Positions 44,230 to 54,400 of a DNA stretch of 64,000 bases are shown here, piece after piece. A model generated the notes under the pieces. It made no database searches. It saw only the letters and a program-made list of their open reading frames with translations, and was not told the DNA's origin. The stretch lies in NCBI GenBank assembly GCA_036733345.1, contig DAINAR010000007.1, positions 26,415 to 90,414 of the forward strand, written 5' to 3'. The position numbers were made by a program, and so were the translations under genes. Every line of letters begins with the position of its first letter. Position 1 is the stretch's first letter. This DNA comes from JAFGMQ01 sp036733345. Its GTDB lineage: Bacteria; Desulfobacterota; DSM-4660; Desulfatiglandales; Desulfatiglandaceae.

Positions 44230-44595
44230 TTAACGCGATAACCAGGCTTCTGCTTCTGCCTTTTGATCCCTGCTGAAAGACTTGATTTCCAGGCCCGGGA
44301 ACAAAGCGCCCTCCAGTTCGCCTATTTTTTTTAGCCAGGTTTTGTCGCTTAAAATCACTGCTCGGTCGAATTTTTTCAAAAACCCTAACATTGCGGGAAG
44401 CCGAGAGAATTCAATTGCAATTGCCTTGAGTGAAGGGAGATGATAATCAACAATGTCATAAAGCATTTTACCCTTCTCAATATCCTTCGACTTGCTGATA
44501 AGCTCATCTAAAGCAATTTTCATTTCTTCAGCGTTTATCTTTCCACCAAATTCAATATCCAGACGATTCACGCCATTCTTTGTTATTTTAAACAT
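44230..44595 (-). CDS. SpoIIAA-like (STAS) protein
   Basis: A 121-residue STAS-type domain. The start MFKITKNGVNRLDIEFGGKI is preceded by GGGGGTAG, so I prefer ATG 44595 over one five codons earlier. The fold pattern continues with NAEEMKIALDELISKSKDIE, the central strand GKMLYDIVDYHLPSLKAIA, and FDRAVILSDKTWLKKIGELE. This matches the SpoIIAA-like family found in many environmental bacteria, for which no clear role is known. The phosphoryl-acceptor Ser of true anti-anti-sigma factors is not apparent. Confidence 0.8.
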   Translation of the reverse strand: MFKITKNGVNRLDIEFGGKINAEEMKIALDELISKSKDIEKGKMLYDIVDYHLPSLKAIAIEFSRLPAMLGFLKKFDRAVILSDKTWLKKIGELEGALFPGLEIKSFSRDQKAEAEAWLSR

Positions 44596-44627
44596 AACTA
44601 CCCCCGTCAAAAATCCATCTTTGCCCC

Positions 44628-45188
44628 TTATAATTTTCTTTGCTTTGAAAAAATTATTAACTCTTTAACTTTATTGACAGATTCTTCTACTTGACTTGTT
44701 TTAACTCCCACAGCTTTAATAGCTATATTTTTCTTAACCAGTTCATTCAACAATAATTCAATGAATATACCCTTACCTTTCTCTTCCTTATTGTCTATGG
44801 AAGTTGATTCAACTCCACAAGTCGGGGACCTATTTATGCCTATTATTCCAATTATCTCAAAACCGTATTGTCGATATTCTTCTATCTGAGGGATGATTGA
44901 TTTTACCAGCATATTTACTTTTTCTATATTGAGTTCCAGAATGTTTCTGATACGGGTATTCTCAATCAGGACATCTCTCGATGCACCATTCTTATCTTTG
45001 CGATCTAATCCCAGACACATTAATTCCGGACATGGCATCTGAACTATTCCAATATGATTATTTTCTATTATTCTTATTATTTCCAGGAACTGACTCGGAA
45101 AATCAGCTGTGCCATCCGAAATAGAATTCTGATTGAGTATGCAATGGGCTACAAATATTATTCTCTTACTTCGATTATCATCAAACAT
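44628..45188 (-). CDS. TudS-related putative desulfidase (DUF523-like)
   Basis: A 186-residue protein with the cysteine pattern of TudS-related desulfidases: FVAHCILNQNSISDGTA near the start, IVQMPCPELMCLGLDRK in the middle, and GIIGINRSPTCGVESTS. In the TudS family three such Cys residues bind a [4Fe-4S] cluster that takes sulfur from thiouracil. The layout with NRSPTCGVE matches the subgroup near Clostridium CD3072. It probably acts in the cytoplasm. The substrate here is unknown. It is next to the SpoIIAA-like gene, 17 bases away from its upstream alternative start. Confidence 0.82.
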   Translation of the reverse strand: MFDDNRSKRIIFVAHCILNQNSISDGTADFPSQFLEIIRIIENNHIGIVQMPCPELMCLGLDRKDKNGASRDVLIENTRIRNILELNIEKVNMLVKSIIPQIEEYRQYGFEIIGIIGINRSPTCGVESTSIDNKEEKGKGIFIELLLNELVKKNIAIKAVGVKTSQVEESVNKVKELIIFSKQRKL

Positions 45189-45379
45189 ATTTATTCAGAA
45201 GAAATATTCTCCTCTATTATTTTCTTTTATTTTTATAAATTAGTAAGTTTATTTATTGACCAGTCTAACTCCATAAAAAAAAACTCCCGATAATCTTTCC
45301 TTTTTGTATCAATAGCGTCTCCTGAGATATCATTAAATAAATTATTAAAAAGCATCCCGCTTGATCATTTCCTTAAACT

Positions 45380-46180
45380 TCATTTGCTATCCATAAGGAA
45401 AGCCTCAATTACTCTGTTTATTATCTCAGGGTGTGTAACAGGGCCCATATGGCCAATGCCCTCTAATTCCGCTACTTTTGCGTTCGGTAGAGTGTGACTG
45501 AGCATGGTCGTCATGGCCCTGGCAGGGGCCGTGGATTTTTTCCCTGTGAGAAGTAGAGCAGGGACGTCTATGGATGCGAATGCACTCAAGGGAGTCGCCT
45601 CTATAAATGATGCGTGCCATTCCGGGCTCGCTGCAACCATACCATCTGTAAAGGCGGAACGGCGATTCTCGCTTAAGTTTTTCCAGGTGCCGGGGCCAAT
45701 CCAGTAATCTATAAAATACTCTCCTGCACCTGCAAAATCCTTTTTATCCATCAACCGCTGTGTCTTGTCCCTGTTATAGACAATCTCCCGGGCTGCATCT
45801 CCGGAAGGGTCATGGTTGACCAGCAGACTCCAAAGCGCCGGCTCATAGAGCACCACCGACAGTAGTCGCGACATGTGGCGCAGGGCGGCTTTAAGGGCTA
45901 TTGCGCCTCCCCATGAGTGACCGATAAGGTGAAACCGGTCTCCTGCCATCCTAAAAGCAGTTTCAAGGAGGTCAACCTCGTCATCTACATACATTCCGCG
46001 GTGATTCCCCCAGGGAGGTGTTCGTCCGTGACCGTAGAGATCAGGGGCAATGATCCTGAATCTGTCCGACAATATTTTCATCAGGGGACGCCACTGACCG
46101 GAAGAGCTTGCACTTCCGTGAATGCAAACAACCGACGGGCCCCGGCCGGCTTCCCTATATCCGGGAAAAGGTATTTCCAT
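45380..46180 (-). CDS. Alpha/beta hydrolase
   Basis: A 266-residue alpha/beta-hydrolase-fold protein. The oxyanion segment is VVCIHGSASSSGQWRPLMKI, the nucleophile elbow is LIGHSWGGAIALKAAL (Ser near residue 98), the acid is probably the Asp in IDVPALLLTGKKSTAPARA or just after, and the His is in ELEGIGHMGPVTHPEIINRV near residue 243. All parts of the catalytic triad are therefore likely present. No signal peptide. Substrate unknown; it could be an ester or carbon-carbon hydrolase. No neighbours share its strand closely. Confidence 0.88.
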   Translation of the reverse strand: MEIPFPGYREAGRGPSVVCIHGSASSSGQWRPLMKILSDRFRIIAPDLYGHGRTPPWGNHRGMYVDDEVDLLETAFRMAGDRFHLIGHSWGGAIALKAALRHMSRLLSVVLYEPALWSLLVNHDPSGDAAREIVYNRDKTQRLMDKKDFAGAGEYFIDYWIGPGTWKNLSENRRSAFTDGMVAASPEWHASFIEATPLSAFASIDVPALLLTGKKSTAPARAMTTMLSHTLPNAKVAELEGIGHMGPVTHPEIINRVIEAFLMDSK

Positions 46181-46547
46181 GAATTATATATACATGTATA
46201 AGTTGATAGGCGTCAAGCCTGCTATTGGATGGCATTCAGCGGAAAATGAGCACCTGCTGAACTGAATCTGTTTGAAAAATCAATGCCGTTTACTGAACAT
46301 GGATTCTGTTTCAAAAGAAAGGCTCTAAGGTGCAAAAAACCATATTTATCTTTCCTGAAGATTTTTCAACCTAGATTTTACTTATTGTGATGTGATGGAG
46401 TTTTCTTGCGCATCTAGTCTCGCTTGCCTCGGCATGTAATTACCTCCTTCTTACAAGTACCCTTTTCATTATCATAATAATTCATCAAAATCAACCACCC
46501 CAAAAACGCATTAGTGTTGAATGTGCATGAATCCGTTGTTTCTGGCA
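46181..46547. other. Intergenic region with a 12-bp perfect palindrome
   Basis: No gene is supported. The palindrome TATACATGTATA (46189-46200) lies 9 bases upstream of the alpha/beta hydrolase start and could be a dimeric regulator site or part of its promoter. The rest is AT-rich and shows no recognised structure. Confidence 0.35.
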
Positions 46548-47822
46548 TCACAGGCGCTGGATTAGATATATATACACAGGGAGTTTACTCGCACTTTTTA
46601 TCTCTTTTACCAGAGGAAGTAATTCACGTTTTTTGGGACTGTCTTTTAATGGTGATAAATATACAGTCCCTTTGTCACGCGAGGTACACTGAGCATTTCC
46701 AAGCAGTTCTTTCAGAGACTCATAATGATCGGAGGACAATTCCTTTCCGATCACAAAATTAGCTGTTACATTTATGTTGTTAAATGTATTGTTAATATCA
46801 ATCATTTTCGTAAATGCTTTACGAACCCCGGATTCATTCACTGGTTTGCCGATATATTCAAGAGTGGATTTATCGACAGATTCGAGGCCGATGTTTATAT
46901 AAGTAGAAAAGGGGAGGGTATTAAATTTATCAAATAACCGGGATTTCGCTTTTAGAAATGAATGAACGCTTCCAAACAGGAAGAGGGAAGGAGTGATCGT
47001 GTGCGTTTTAAAGCCAAATTCATCGAATGCCCTGGAAACCGTGGTTAAAAGCAATTCTTCTCCTGCCTCAAGCGCATCATGATTTCCCAGAAACAGGCCA
47101 TTGTAATTTTCCAGATTGCGATCAAAAAGGGCTTTTAATTCCCGGATCTGGTTCGAAATATCACTTTCTGATCGAGTCCGGTATTGCTGCGCTGATTTTA
47201 CACAGCAGAACCTGCAGTGATACAGACATCCGTCTGAAATGTTTATTGGTATAACTTCATAGTCAACATGCCGGGTATCAGGAGGAAGAACTGTAATACG
47301 CTCTCCTAATATGGAGTGTAATTTCTGTGAACGCTCAAATAATATATTGTCATTATTCAGCAGTATGTTTTCAACCAGTTTTTTTTCTTTGGGATGAAGT
47401 CTTTTGTCCTGAGCGCCGTAAAGATTCGCATAAAGCTGAGACCAGGCAGCAAAGGCATTCATAATTACAGGGTTTGAAAAGTAGTCAATTTCCCAGATCG
47501 GATTACTGGGGTACGGCAGACAGGGCAGATAATATTCACCAACCCAGGAGATAATCCCCTGGTCACCACTCTGGTCACCAACAGTATAATAGACCCAGTC
47601 ATTTCCAGCCGTGCGTTTCAGCAGCTCCGCAGGATGAGGCCAACCTACACTGATACCCTTGATAAATCTAATCTCTCCGTTTAAATTGAAAATAAACTCA
47701 TACTCGGGTGTTTTTATTGAAGAATATTTCCCGTACAGCATGGGAAAACTCAATTTTGTCAGATGGGGAGGGCCCTGTCTTTCTGCCCTGATTGAAAAGT
47801 TATTCGAATTTTGTAGATACAT
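46548..47822 (-). CDS. Radical SAM protein of unknown specificity
   Basis: A 424-residue radical SAM enzyme. The cluster motif is CLYHCRFC (C-x3-C-x2-C) near residue 203, within ISDGCLYHCRFCCVKSAQ. Later segments typical of the barrel include GLFLGNHDALEAGEELLLTT, FNTLPFSTYINIGLESVDKS, EYIGKPVNESGVRKAFTKMI and TANFVIGKELSSDHYESLKE. The N-terminal 180 residues are a separate domain with no family that I recognise. It may modify a peptide or small metabolite. It lies 47 bases downstream of the large beta-propeller gene on the same strand, so they could be co-transcribed. Confidence 0.82.
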   Translation of the reverse strand: MYLQNSNNFSIRAERQGPPHLTKLSFPMLYGKYSSIKTPEYEFIFNLNGEIRFIKGISVGWPHPAELLKRTAGNDWVYYTVGDQSGDQGIISWVGEYYLPCLPYPSNPIWEIDYFSNPVIMNAFAAWSQLYANLYGAQDKRLHPKEKKLVENILLNNDNILFERSQKLHSILGERITVLPPDTRHVDYEVIPINISDGCLYHCRFCCVKSAQQYRTRSESDISNQIRELKALFDRNLENYNGLFLGNHDALEAGEELLLTTVSRAFDEFGFKTHTITPSLFLFGSVHSFLKAKSRLFDKFNTLPFSTYINIGLESVDKSTLEYIGKPVNESGVRKAFTKMIDINNTFNNINVTANFVIGKELSSDHYESLKELLGNAQCTSRDKGTVYLSPLKDSPKKRELLPLVKEIKSASKLPVYIYLIQRL

Positions 47823-47869
47823 ATCTGCCTTTGTGTTTGTTTTTTCATCAAAAGGGATAGTTACTGCTT

Positions 47870-50464
47870 CTATTCACTTACCGGTGTGGTCTCCTCGTAG
47901 AGTAATAATAAGTTATACGGCACATAAGCCGGACGTGCAAAGTTTACAGTCACAGTATGATCTTCGGTGACGCCCGGGATCACGTATGGATTGGCAATGT
48001 CAACGCGAGTGCCGTTGTCGTAAATGGAAGATATGCGATAGTCTGCATCCGGGATAATGTTTACAACAGCATCAGCACCGTATTCTGCCGTCTGCGATAC
48101 CGGATCCACACTGCCTTGGCCTCTGCCCACAAAGGCGTCCACGCTGAAGGTTTCTATAGCAAAGGTCACCACAACGGTATGATTGGCAGTGATGTTGTAG
48201 ATGACGTAGGGGTCAGCTATGGTCTTGGCTGCGCCGTTATCAGTTATGGAAGCAATGTGATAGCCGGTATCCGGAAAAATGTCTATGACAGCATCAGTGC
48301 CGTAGTCTACCGTCTGCGTTACGGGGTCAATACTGCCGTAGCCTCCGTCCACAGATGCATCCACGCTGAAGGTGTCTATAGCAAAGGTTATTACTACGGT
48401 GTGATTGGCGGTTACGCCTGAGATCAGGTATGGGTCGGTGATGTCCCGCCACTTCCCGTTGTCGTTAATGGAAGCGATGTGGTAGCCAATATCAGGAATA
48501 ATGTCTATGACAGCATCAGTGCCGCTGTTCACCGTCTGGGATGCGGGGTCTATACTGCCATGACCTCCGTCAACTGATGCGTCCACGCTGAAGGTGTTTA
48601 TAGCGAATGTCACCACAACGTTGTGATTGGCAGTGACATTGGAGATGACATAGGGATCAGCAACAGGCTGAGATGCACCGTTGTCGGTAATGGTCGCGAT
48701 TTGATAGCCTGCATCCGGGATAATGTCTATGACAGCATCAGTGCCGTAGTCTACCGTCTGCGTTACGGGGTCAATACTGCCGTGATCTCCGTCCACAGAT
48801 GCGTCCACGCTGAAGGTGCTTATAGCGAATGTAACCACAATGTTGTGATCGGCTGAGACGCCCGAGATAACGTATGGATCTGCGATTGCAACTGTAGCCC
48901 CGTTGTCGGTGATATAGGAGATGTAGTATCCGGCATCAGGTATAATATCAATAGTGGCGTCAGCGCCGTAATTTACTGTCTGGGATTCTGGAGCCACACT
49001 ACCATGGCCGGTGAAATAGACCGAGGCGTTCACGTCATAGGTGTTTATGGCGAAGGTCACCACAACGTTGTGGTTGGCAGTGATGTTGTTGATGACGTAA
49101 GGGTTGGCCACTGCCTGGGGTGTCGAGTTGTCGGTGATGCTGGCGATGTGGTAGCCGTTATCGGGAGTGATTGTGACGCTGGTGCTGCTCCCGTGATTCA
49201 CGACCTGCGTTCCCTGGATGCTGCCGTGCCCGCCCGATACCGAGGTGCTGATGGTGTATGTGTTGAGGGCAAAATGAGCGCTGATGGTGTGGTCGCTTAC
49301 GACATCGGAAAAAGTATAGCTGGTCGGAGTTCCCTGGTAGAAACCGTCTGCAAAGACCTGGGTTATGTGATTGCCTGCATCCGGGGTTATGATGAAGGAC
49401 CGGTCCTCCCCGGGATTTACGCCAACCTGCCCGGAGGGGCTGATGCTCCCGCCCGAGCTGGCAGAGGCGGTGATGATGAAGGGATCGTATATAACCGATA
49501 CCGAGTTGCTGCTGGATTTGCCCACATAGATGTGGCAGGTGTCGGGGTTGACCCCGACCCCCCATGACCCTGATCCAACCCCCAGATTTGCTATAACGGT
49601 GTTGGACGAGCCGTCTATGACATTCACCCTGCCGTTGTAGAAACTCGATACGTAAATGCGGTTGGTGGCCGGGTTGACGCCGACGCCTTGGTTGTTCATG
49701 TTTGCGAGCGTCACTGTGGCGGTAACCGTGTTGGTCGATCCGTCAATGACGGAAACGGTATACTGCCACTGGTTGGCCACGTAAATGCGGTTTGTGACGG
49801 GGTTGACGTCGATTCCCTCGGGACCGTCTCCAACCGCCACGGTAGCTGTTACAGTGTTGGTAGAGCCATTGATAACGGAAACGTTGTTGCTGTTCCTGTT
49901 GGCCACGTAGATGAGGTTAGTGGCCGGGTTGACGGCGATGCCAGTGGGGTGGCTGCCTACCGGCACGGTAGCGGTGACCGTGTTGTTTGCGCCGTTTATC
50001 ACGGAGACGGAATTGGCATCCTCGTTCACAACATAGATGCGGTTTGTGACGGGGTTGACGTCTATGGCCACAGGATAATTTCCAACCGCCACGGTGGCTG
50101 TTACAGTGTTGGTGGAGCCGTCGATAACGGAAACGGTGTTGTCGTCTCTGTTGGCCACATAGATGGTGTTAGTGTCAGGGTTGACGTCGACGCCATAGGG
50201 TGCGTCACCTGCTGGTACAGTCTCTGTCACCGTGTTAGTTGAACCGTTGATGACGGCCACGGAATCCTGGATAGTTTTGGCCACGTAGATGCGGTTTGTG
50301 ACGGGGTTGACGCCCGCGTCTATGGGGTAACCACTCACCGCTATTGTTGTGACCACACTGGGAGCGGCTTTTACAACGGGTAATCCCATGAACAGCTGAG
50401 CATAAAGCAGAAAGCAGGTAATTGCCAGGAATAACGGTCTGTGGTCTGGTGTCGTATCATACAT
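47870..50464 (-). CDS. Secreted beta-propeller (YVTN) protein with InlB-like C-terminal repeats
   Basis: About 864 residues. AAGGAG touches an ATG at 50476 and so cannot serve it well; the ATG at 50464, 12 bases on, is chosen. The N-terminus has a signal peptide (PLFLAITCFLLYAQLFMGLP) ending VVKAAPS. Then come seven 42-residue YVTN units (about 41-330), each like VDVNPVTNRIYVANxxxNTV followed by SVINGSTNTVTAT, which form a seven-bladed propeller. After that are seven units of about 74 residues resembling divergent InlB B-repeats (GHGSIDP..., IDIIPDAGYHIASITDNG, DPYVISNVTANHNVVVTFAI). There is no C-terminal anchor. I infer an extracellular or surface binding protein. Confidence 0.85.
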   Translation of the reverse strand: MYDTTPDHRPLFLAITCFLLYAQLFMGLPVVKAAPSVVTTIAVSGYPIDAGVNPVTNRIYVAKTIQDSVAVINGSTNTVTETVPAGDAPYGVDVNPDTNTIYVANRDDNTVSVIDGSTNTVTATVAVGNYPVAIDVNPVTNRIYVVNEDANSVSVINGANNTVTATVPVGSHPTGIAVNPATNLIYVANRNSNNVSVINGSTNTVTATVAVGDGPEGIDVNPVTNRIYVANQWQYTVSVIDGSTNTVTATVTLANMNNQGVGVNPATNRIYVSSFYNGRVNVIDGSSNTVIANLGVGSGSWGVGVNPDTCHIYVGKSSSNSVSVIYDPFIITASASSGGSISPSGQVGVNPGEDRSFIITPDAGNHITQVFADGFYQGTPTSYTFSDVVSDHTISAHFALNTYTISTSVSGGHGSIQGTQVVNHGSSTSVTITPDNGYHIASITDNSTPQAVANPYVINNITANHNVVVTFAINTYDVNASVYFTGHGSVAPESQTVNYGADATIDIIPDAGYYISYITDNGATVAIADPYVISGVSADHNIVVTFAISTFSVDASVDGDHGSIDPVTQTVDYGTDAVIDIIPDAGYQIATITDNGASQPVADPYVISNVTANHNVVVTFAINTFSVDASVDGGHGSIDPASQTVNSGTDAVIDIIPDIGYHIASINDNGKWRDITDPYLISGVTANHTVVITFAIDTFSVDASVDGGYGSIDPVTQTVDYGTDAVIDIFPDTGYHIASITDNGAAKTIADPYVIYNITANHTVVVTFAIETFSVDAFVGRGQGSVDPVSQTAEYGADAVVNIIPDADYRISSIYDNGTRVDIANPYVIPGVTEDHTVTVNFARPAYVPYNLLLLYEETTPVSE
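47906..49477 (-). repeat. Seven tandem ~222-base coding repeats
   Basis: The C-terminal 530 residues of the propeller protein are encoded by seven head-to-tail units of about 222 bases. The central three are nearly identical in DNA: the text atgacagcatcagtgccg and the following tagtctaccgtctgcgttac occur in two of them unchanged. Such identity permits unit gain and loss by recombination and can mislead assembly. Confidence 0.75.
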
Positions 50465-50700
50465 GGCTTGAACCATCTCCTTGTTTGTTTGGATTCACTC
50501 TAATCTGTATTCTATCATTTACAACAGTATTCCGATTGCGGGCGGTGGGGCCGGCGAAATCCTCGCAATCCGTTTTTTGCATAGGCAAATTACCACAAAT
50601 ACTAATAATCAGTAAATGAATTAAGTCTGCTTTTGGCTTTTGATCTTAATCTCCAGAAGAAACACGGCTCAAAATGTTTTAAAATTATAATTGTTTATTA

Positions 50701-50746
50701 TTTACTTCATTCTTTTTAATGTGTATAATTCCGTGAATTAATACAC
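50701..50746 (+). promoter_or_regulatory. vapBC promoter with overlapping palindromic operator
   Basis: A -35 TTTACT (50701-50706), 17-base spacer and perfect -10 TATAAT (50724-50729) lie just ahead of vapB. Overlapping the -10 is an inverted repeat, gtgtataattc ... gaattaatacac (50721-50746), with one extra base in the right arm. Autorepression by VapB-VapC at such a site is the known pattern. Confidence 0.75.
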
Positions 50747-50760
50747 AAAGGGGATGGACG

Positions 50761-50955
50761 ATGAGAACGAATGTGGTTATCGACGATGACCTGATGAAAT
50801 CCGCTCTCGAGGCGTCAGGACTTACAACAAAAAAGGGCGCTATAGAAGAGGGGCTTAAATTACTGGTGCAGTTAAAGGGGCAGAAACGATTAAAGGATTT
50901 CCGGGGGAAGCTCAAATGGTCCGGAAACCTTGATGAAATGAGGTTAGATAAATGA
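50761..50955 (+). CDS. vapB: Antitoxin VapB
   Basis: A 64-residue protein of the type II VapB family. The N-terminus MRTNVVIDDDLMKSALEASG forms the ribbon-helix-helix-like DNA-binding part, followed by TTKKGAIEEGLKLLVQLKGQ and the toxin-neutralising tail FRGKLKWSGNLDEMRLDK. A Shine-Dalgarno (AGGGGATGG region) precedes the ATG. It overlaps vapC by four bases (ATGA), so the two are translationally coupled. A promoter with an overlapping operator lies directly upstream, in line with autoregulation. Confidence 0.92.
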   Translation: MRTNVVIDDDLMKSALEASGLTTKKGAIEEGLKLLVQLKGQKRLKDFRGKLKWSGNLDEMRLDK

Positions 50956-51347
50956 TCCTCGTTGATTCATCCGTCTGGATCGACTATTTCAACGGCAATT
51001 TGACAGCCAAAACTGACTGGCTGGATTCTTCACTGGGGAATATCCCCATAACTATCGGCGATTTCATCCTGGCAGAAGTGCTTCAGGGGTTTCAGAAAGA
51101 TAAGGATTTCAGGATTGCAAAGGATATTCTTTTGAGATTTCCTGTCATGCCAATGGGCGGTCAGGAACTTGCCATAGAAAGTGCAATGAATTACAGGTTT
51201 TTGAGAAAAAAAGGCGTTACAGTAAGAAAAACAATAGACGTTATGATTGGCACGTTCTGTATCCACTATAATCTTCCATTGCTGCATGACGACAGGGATT
51301 TTGATCCAATGTCGAAGTTTTTGGGACTGGAGATAATTGATGTATAG
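50952..51347 (+). CDS. vapC: Toxin VapC, PIN-domain ribonuclease
   Basis: A 131-residue PIN-domain RNase. The conserved acidic residues are visible: Asp in MILVDSSVWIDYFNG, Glu in DFILAEVLQGFQKDKDFRIA (residue ~42), Asp in RKTIDVMIGTFCIHYNLPLL (residue ~95) and the final pair in HDDRDFDPMSKF. All are needed to bind Mg2+ for RNA cleavage, so the toxin looks intact. Many VapC toxins cut initiator tRNA or rRNA; the target here is unknown. It overlaps vapB by four bases. Confidence 0.93.
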   Translation: MILVDSSVWIDYFNGNLTAKTDWLDSSLGNIPITIGDFILAEVLQGFQKDKDFRIAKDILLRFPVMPMGGQELAIESAMNYRFLRKKGVTVRKTIDVMIGTFCIHYNLPLLHDDRDFDPMSKFLGLEIIDV

Positions 51348-51481
51348 TCAATTTCTGTAAGCCTCAGCTTGATTTTGCCTTATAAACGTTCATGGTAAAT
51401 GACGTTACTCAGGCAAGAAACTGAGGAGAGTAGCTCTGGATAATACCTGGGCAAGCCACATCTTACACAGGAGGACTGCTT

Positions 51482-54400
51482 ATGTTGCGTTATGCTTTAA
51501 GAAGTCTTATTGTCCTATCAATACTGGCCGTTGTTATTATGATCGGTCTGCCGTGTTCTGCAGGTTTCAACGGAACCGACATCCCTCCTGAACTGGCAAG
51601 GTGGAAGCCCTGGGTCCTTCATGGTCTTGAAGAGAAGCTTTGTCCGACCCATTTCAATGACGGAAGGGCATATCAATGTGTATGGCCCACCCGTATTGAG
51701 TTGACCGTTGATTCGGACAGGGGCCTCTTTAAACAGGAATGGCTTGTCTTTGCAGAGTCATGGGTCCCGCTTCCAGGTGATCAGGATGTATGGCCCCTGG
51801 ACGTAGAGGTTGACGGTGATGATGCGCCTGTTGTAGGACGTGCCAGCCTCCCATGCATATTTCTGACGCCGGGTGAGCACACGGTTAAGGGAGGTTTTAA
51901 ATGGGCCACAATGCCCGAGTCGATCCATATTCCTCCTTCGTCCGGTCTTGTGCATCTTAAAATGAACGGCCATGAAGTTGAATTTCCGGTACTCGACAAA
52001 GACGGCCGGCTCTGGCTTCAAAAACGTGAGAAAATTGTGAGCAGTGAGGACGTGCTTGAGACCCGTATTTTCAGACTGATTGAAGATAATATCCCGATGC
52101 AGGTTATTAATCGCATCCAATTGAATGTATCGGGCCAGGCGCGCGAGATACACCTTAAAGATGTCCTTCTCAAAGGATCTCTGCCCACAGACATAGAAAG
52201 TCCTCTGCCGGCAAGGATAGGGCCGGAAGGAGACCTGCTTGTACAGGGACGGCCTGGCCGTTGGTGGATCCATATTAATTCACGTTTTGAAGGCCCGGTA
52301 TCTGAAATAGGACCTGTGGCCGGATTATACGGGCAGGAGATCTGGTCTTTTCGCTCCAGCCCCCATCTGCGCATGGTTAATGTCACAGGCGTTACTTCAG
52401 TAGATCCCTCCCGGACCGATTTGCCCGTGAACTGGAAATCTCTTCCTGCATATGTCATGCAGCCTGATTCAACTATAAGTTTCAGGGAATTGAGGCGGGG
52501 AGATCCTGAGCCCGCCCCTGATGCATTGAACCTTTATCGAACCTGGTGGCTGGATTTTGACGGCAAAGGATTTACTGTGCAGGATCATATATCGGGGACC
52601 ATGAGCCGCCAGTGGTACCTGGCCATGAATCCTCCAGGCATGCTTGGGCGCGTTGCGGTGGACGGTGTTGATCAATTGATTACCGCCCACGGAGAGGACA
52701 AAAAGCCGGGTGTGGAACTTCGCCGCGGAAATCTTGATATGACGGCAGAATCCAGGTACGAGGCCTGCAACTGTGTTCTTCCTGCAGTAGGCTGGGACCA
52801 TAATGTTCTATCACTAAAAGGAACACTTAACCTCTCTCCGGGCTGGCGGCTGTTAAACGCCAGGGGTATTGATGTGCTTCCCGGGACATGGTTTCAGCAA
52901 TGGACCCTGCTGGATCTTTTTATTGTACTGATAATCGGACTGGCCCTGTTTAAATTGCGGGGATGGCCGTGGGGCTGCCTGGGCCTTGTCACCATGTGCC
53001 TGATTTACCATGAGCCGGGTGCCCCGAGGATTGTCTGGCTTAATCTGCTGGCAGTACTGGCGCTCATGAAGGTCTTGCCGAAAGGATTCATCAGGAGGAC
53101 AGTGTTTTTATGGGGAATAGTGGCAGGTATTTATCTTCTTGTCCTTGCTATCCCGTTTATGGTGAATCAGATCCGCTGTGGCATATATCCTCAGCTGGAG
53201 CAGCCCGCGAGGATAATGCCCCGGGTTTTGCCGGATATGGCTGGCGCACCCAGGGCAGTGATGGAAAAGAATGCTGCTGATACAGTTTCAAGGGCAAGGG
53301 GCCTTTACAAATCCACTCTTCCTTCGATGGCAAGGATTATGAAGGAAGAAGAGGAATCCCTTGAAGAACAGTCAATGCTTCAACAGGACCCCAATGCCCT
53401 TATCCAGACAGGTCCTGGTGTTCCTTCCTGGAACTGGCGCTCCTTTGAAATGAAATGGAACGGTCCTGTAGATAAGGAACAGGAACTCAGGTTGTGGCTG
53501 CTTTCTCCGGAAATAAATCTTTTGCTGGCATTTTTGCGAACCATCCTGCTGGCAATGATGATAGTAGGCACGGTCGACCGCACCTGCTGGAAAAGTATTA
53601 TCACTCATGGATTCAAGGCAGGCACTGTACTCTTGGTATTACTCTCTTTTTCCCTGATTGCCGGTCCCGGAGACAGGGCTTCAGCCGCGGAAAATTCCTA
53701 TCCCCCGCAGAATCTCCTTGAAGAGCTCCAGAAACGCATGCTGGAGCCGCCCGATTGCCTGCCCTATTGTGCTGATTTTCTGGATATGGACCTTCAGGCG
53801 AAGGAGGATGGATTGCGTATCCTGTTGAAGGTGCATGCGGCCGTTCAAAATGCGGTGCCTTTGCCCGCAAAATCAGAAACATGGTTTCCTTCAGTTGTCC
53901 TGATTGACAGAGGAAATGCTGAAGGTCTTTATAAGGATTCTGAAGGAGTGTTGTGGGCACTTGTTCCAAAAGGCATACACAATATTGTCCTGACAGGGAC
54001 AACCGGTTCAAGGCATGCAATTCAAATCCCCCTGTACCTTAAGCCACGACACGCAACCGCATCCGCTGAAGGCTGGGATATCCAGGGGATATCGCCGGAA
54101 GGTAAGGTCGATGCTTCTATTCAGTTGACACGTAAGAAGAAGGAGGGAAAGAAAATTCAGGCCATGACTGAAAGTTTTCTTCCTCCGTTCCTGAATGTGG
54201 AAAGGGTCTTTCACCTCGGCCTGACCTGGCAGATCAGTACAACCATAGAAAGGCTGACTCCTACCGGCATGCCGGTAGTGATTTCCATACCCCTTATGGA
54301 CGGGGAGTCGGTTACCACAGAAGGCATAAGTACGAAGGATTCTTATGCCTTAATCAATATGGGCCCGAATCAAAGGGTAGTCCGGTTTGTATCCAGCCTA

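Noticed and set aside
49004..49567. Long plus-strand open frames opposite the propeller/repeat gene
   Set aside because: They are mirror frames of the periodic, GC-skewed repeats; the minus-strand frame has a signal peptide and known repeats.
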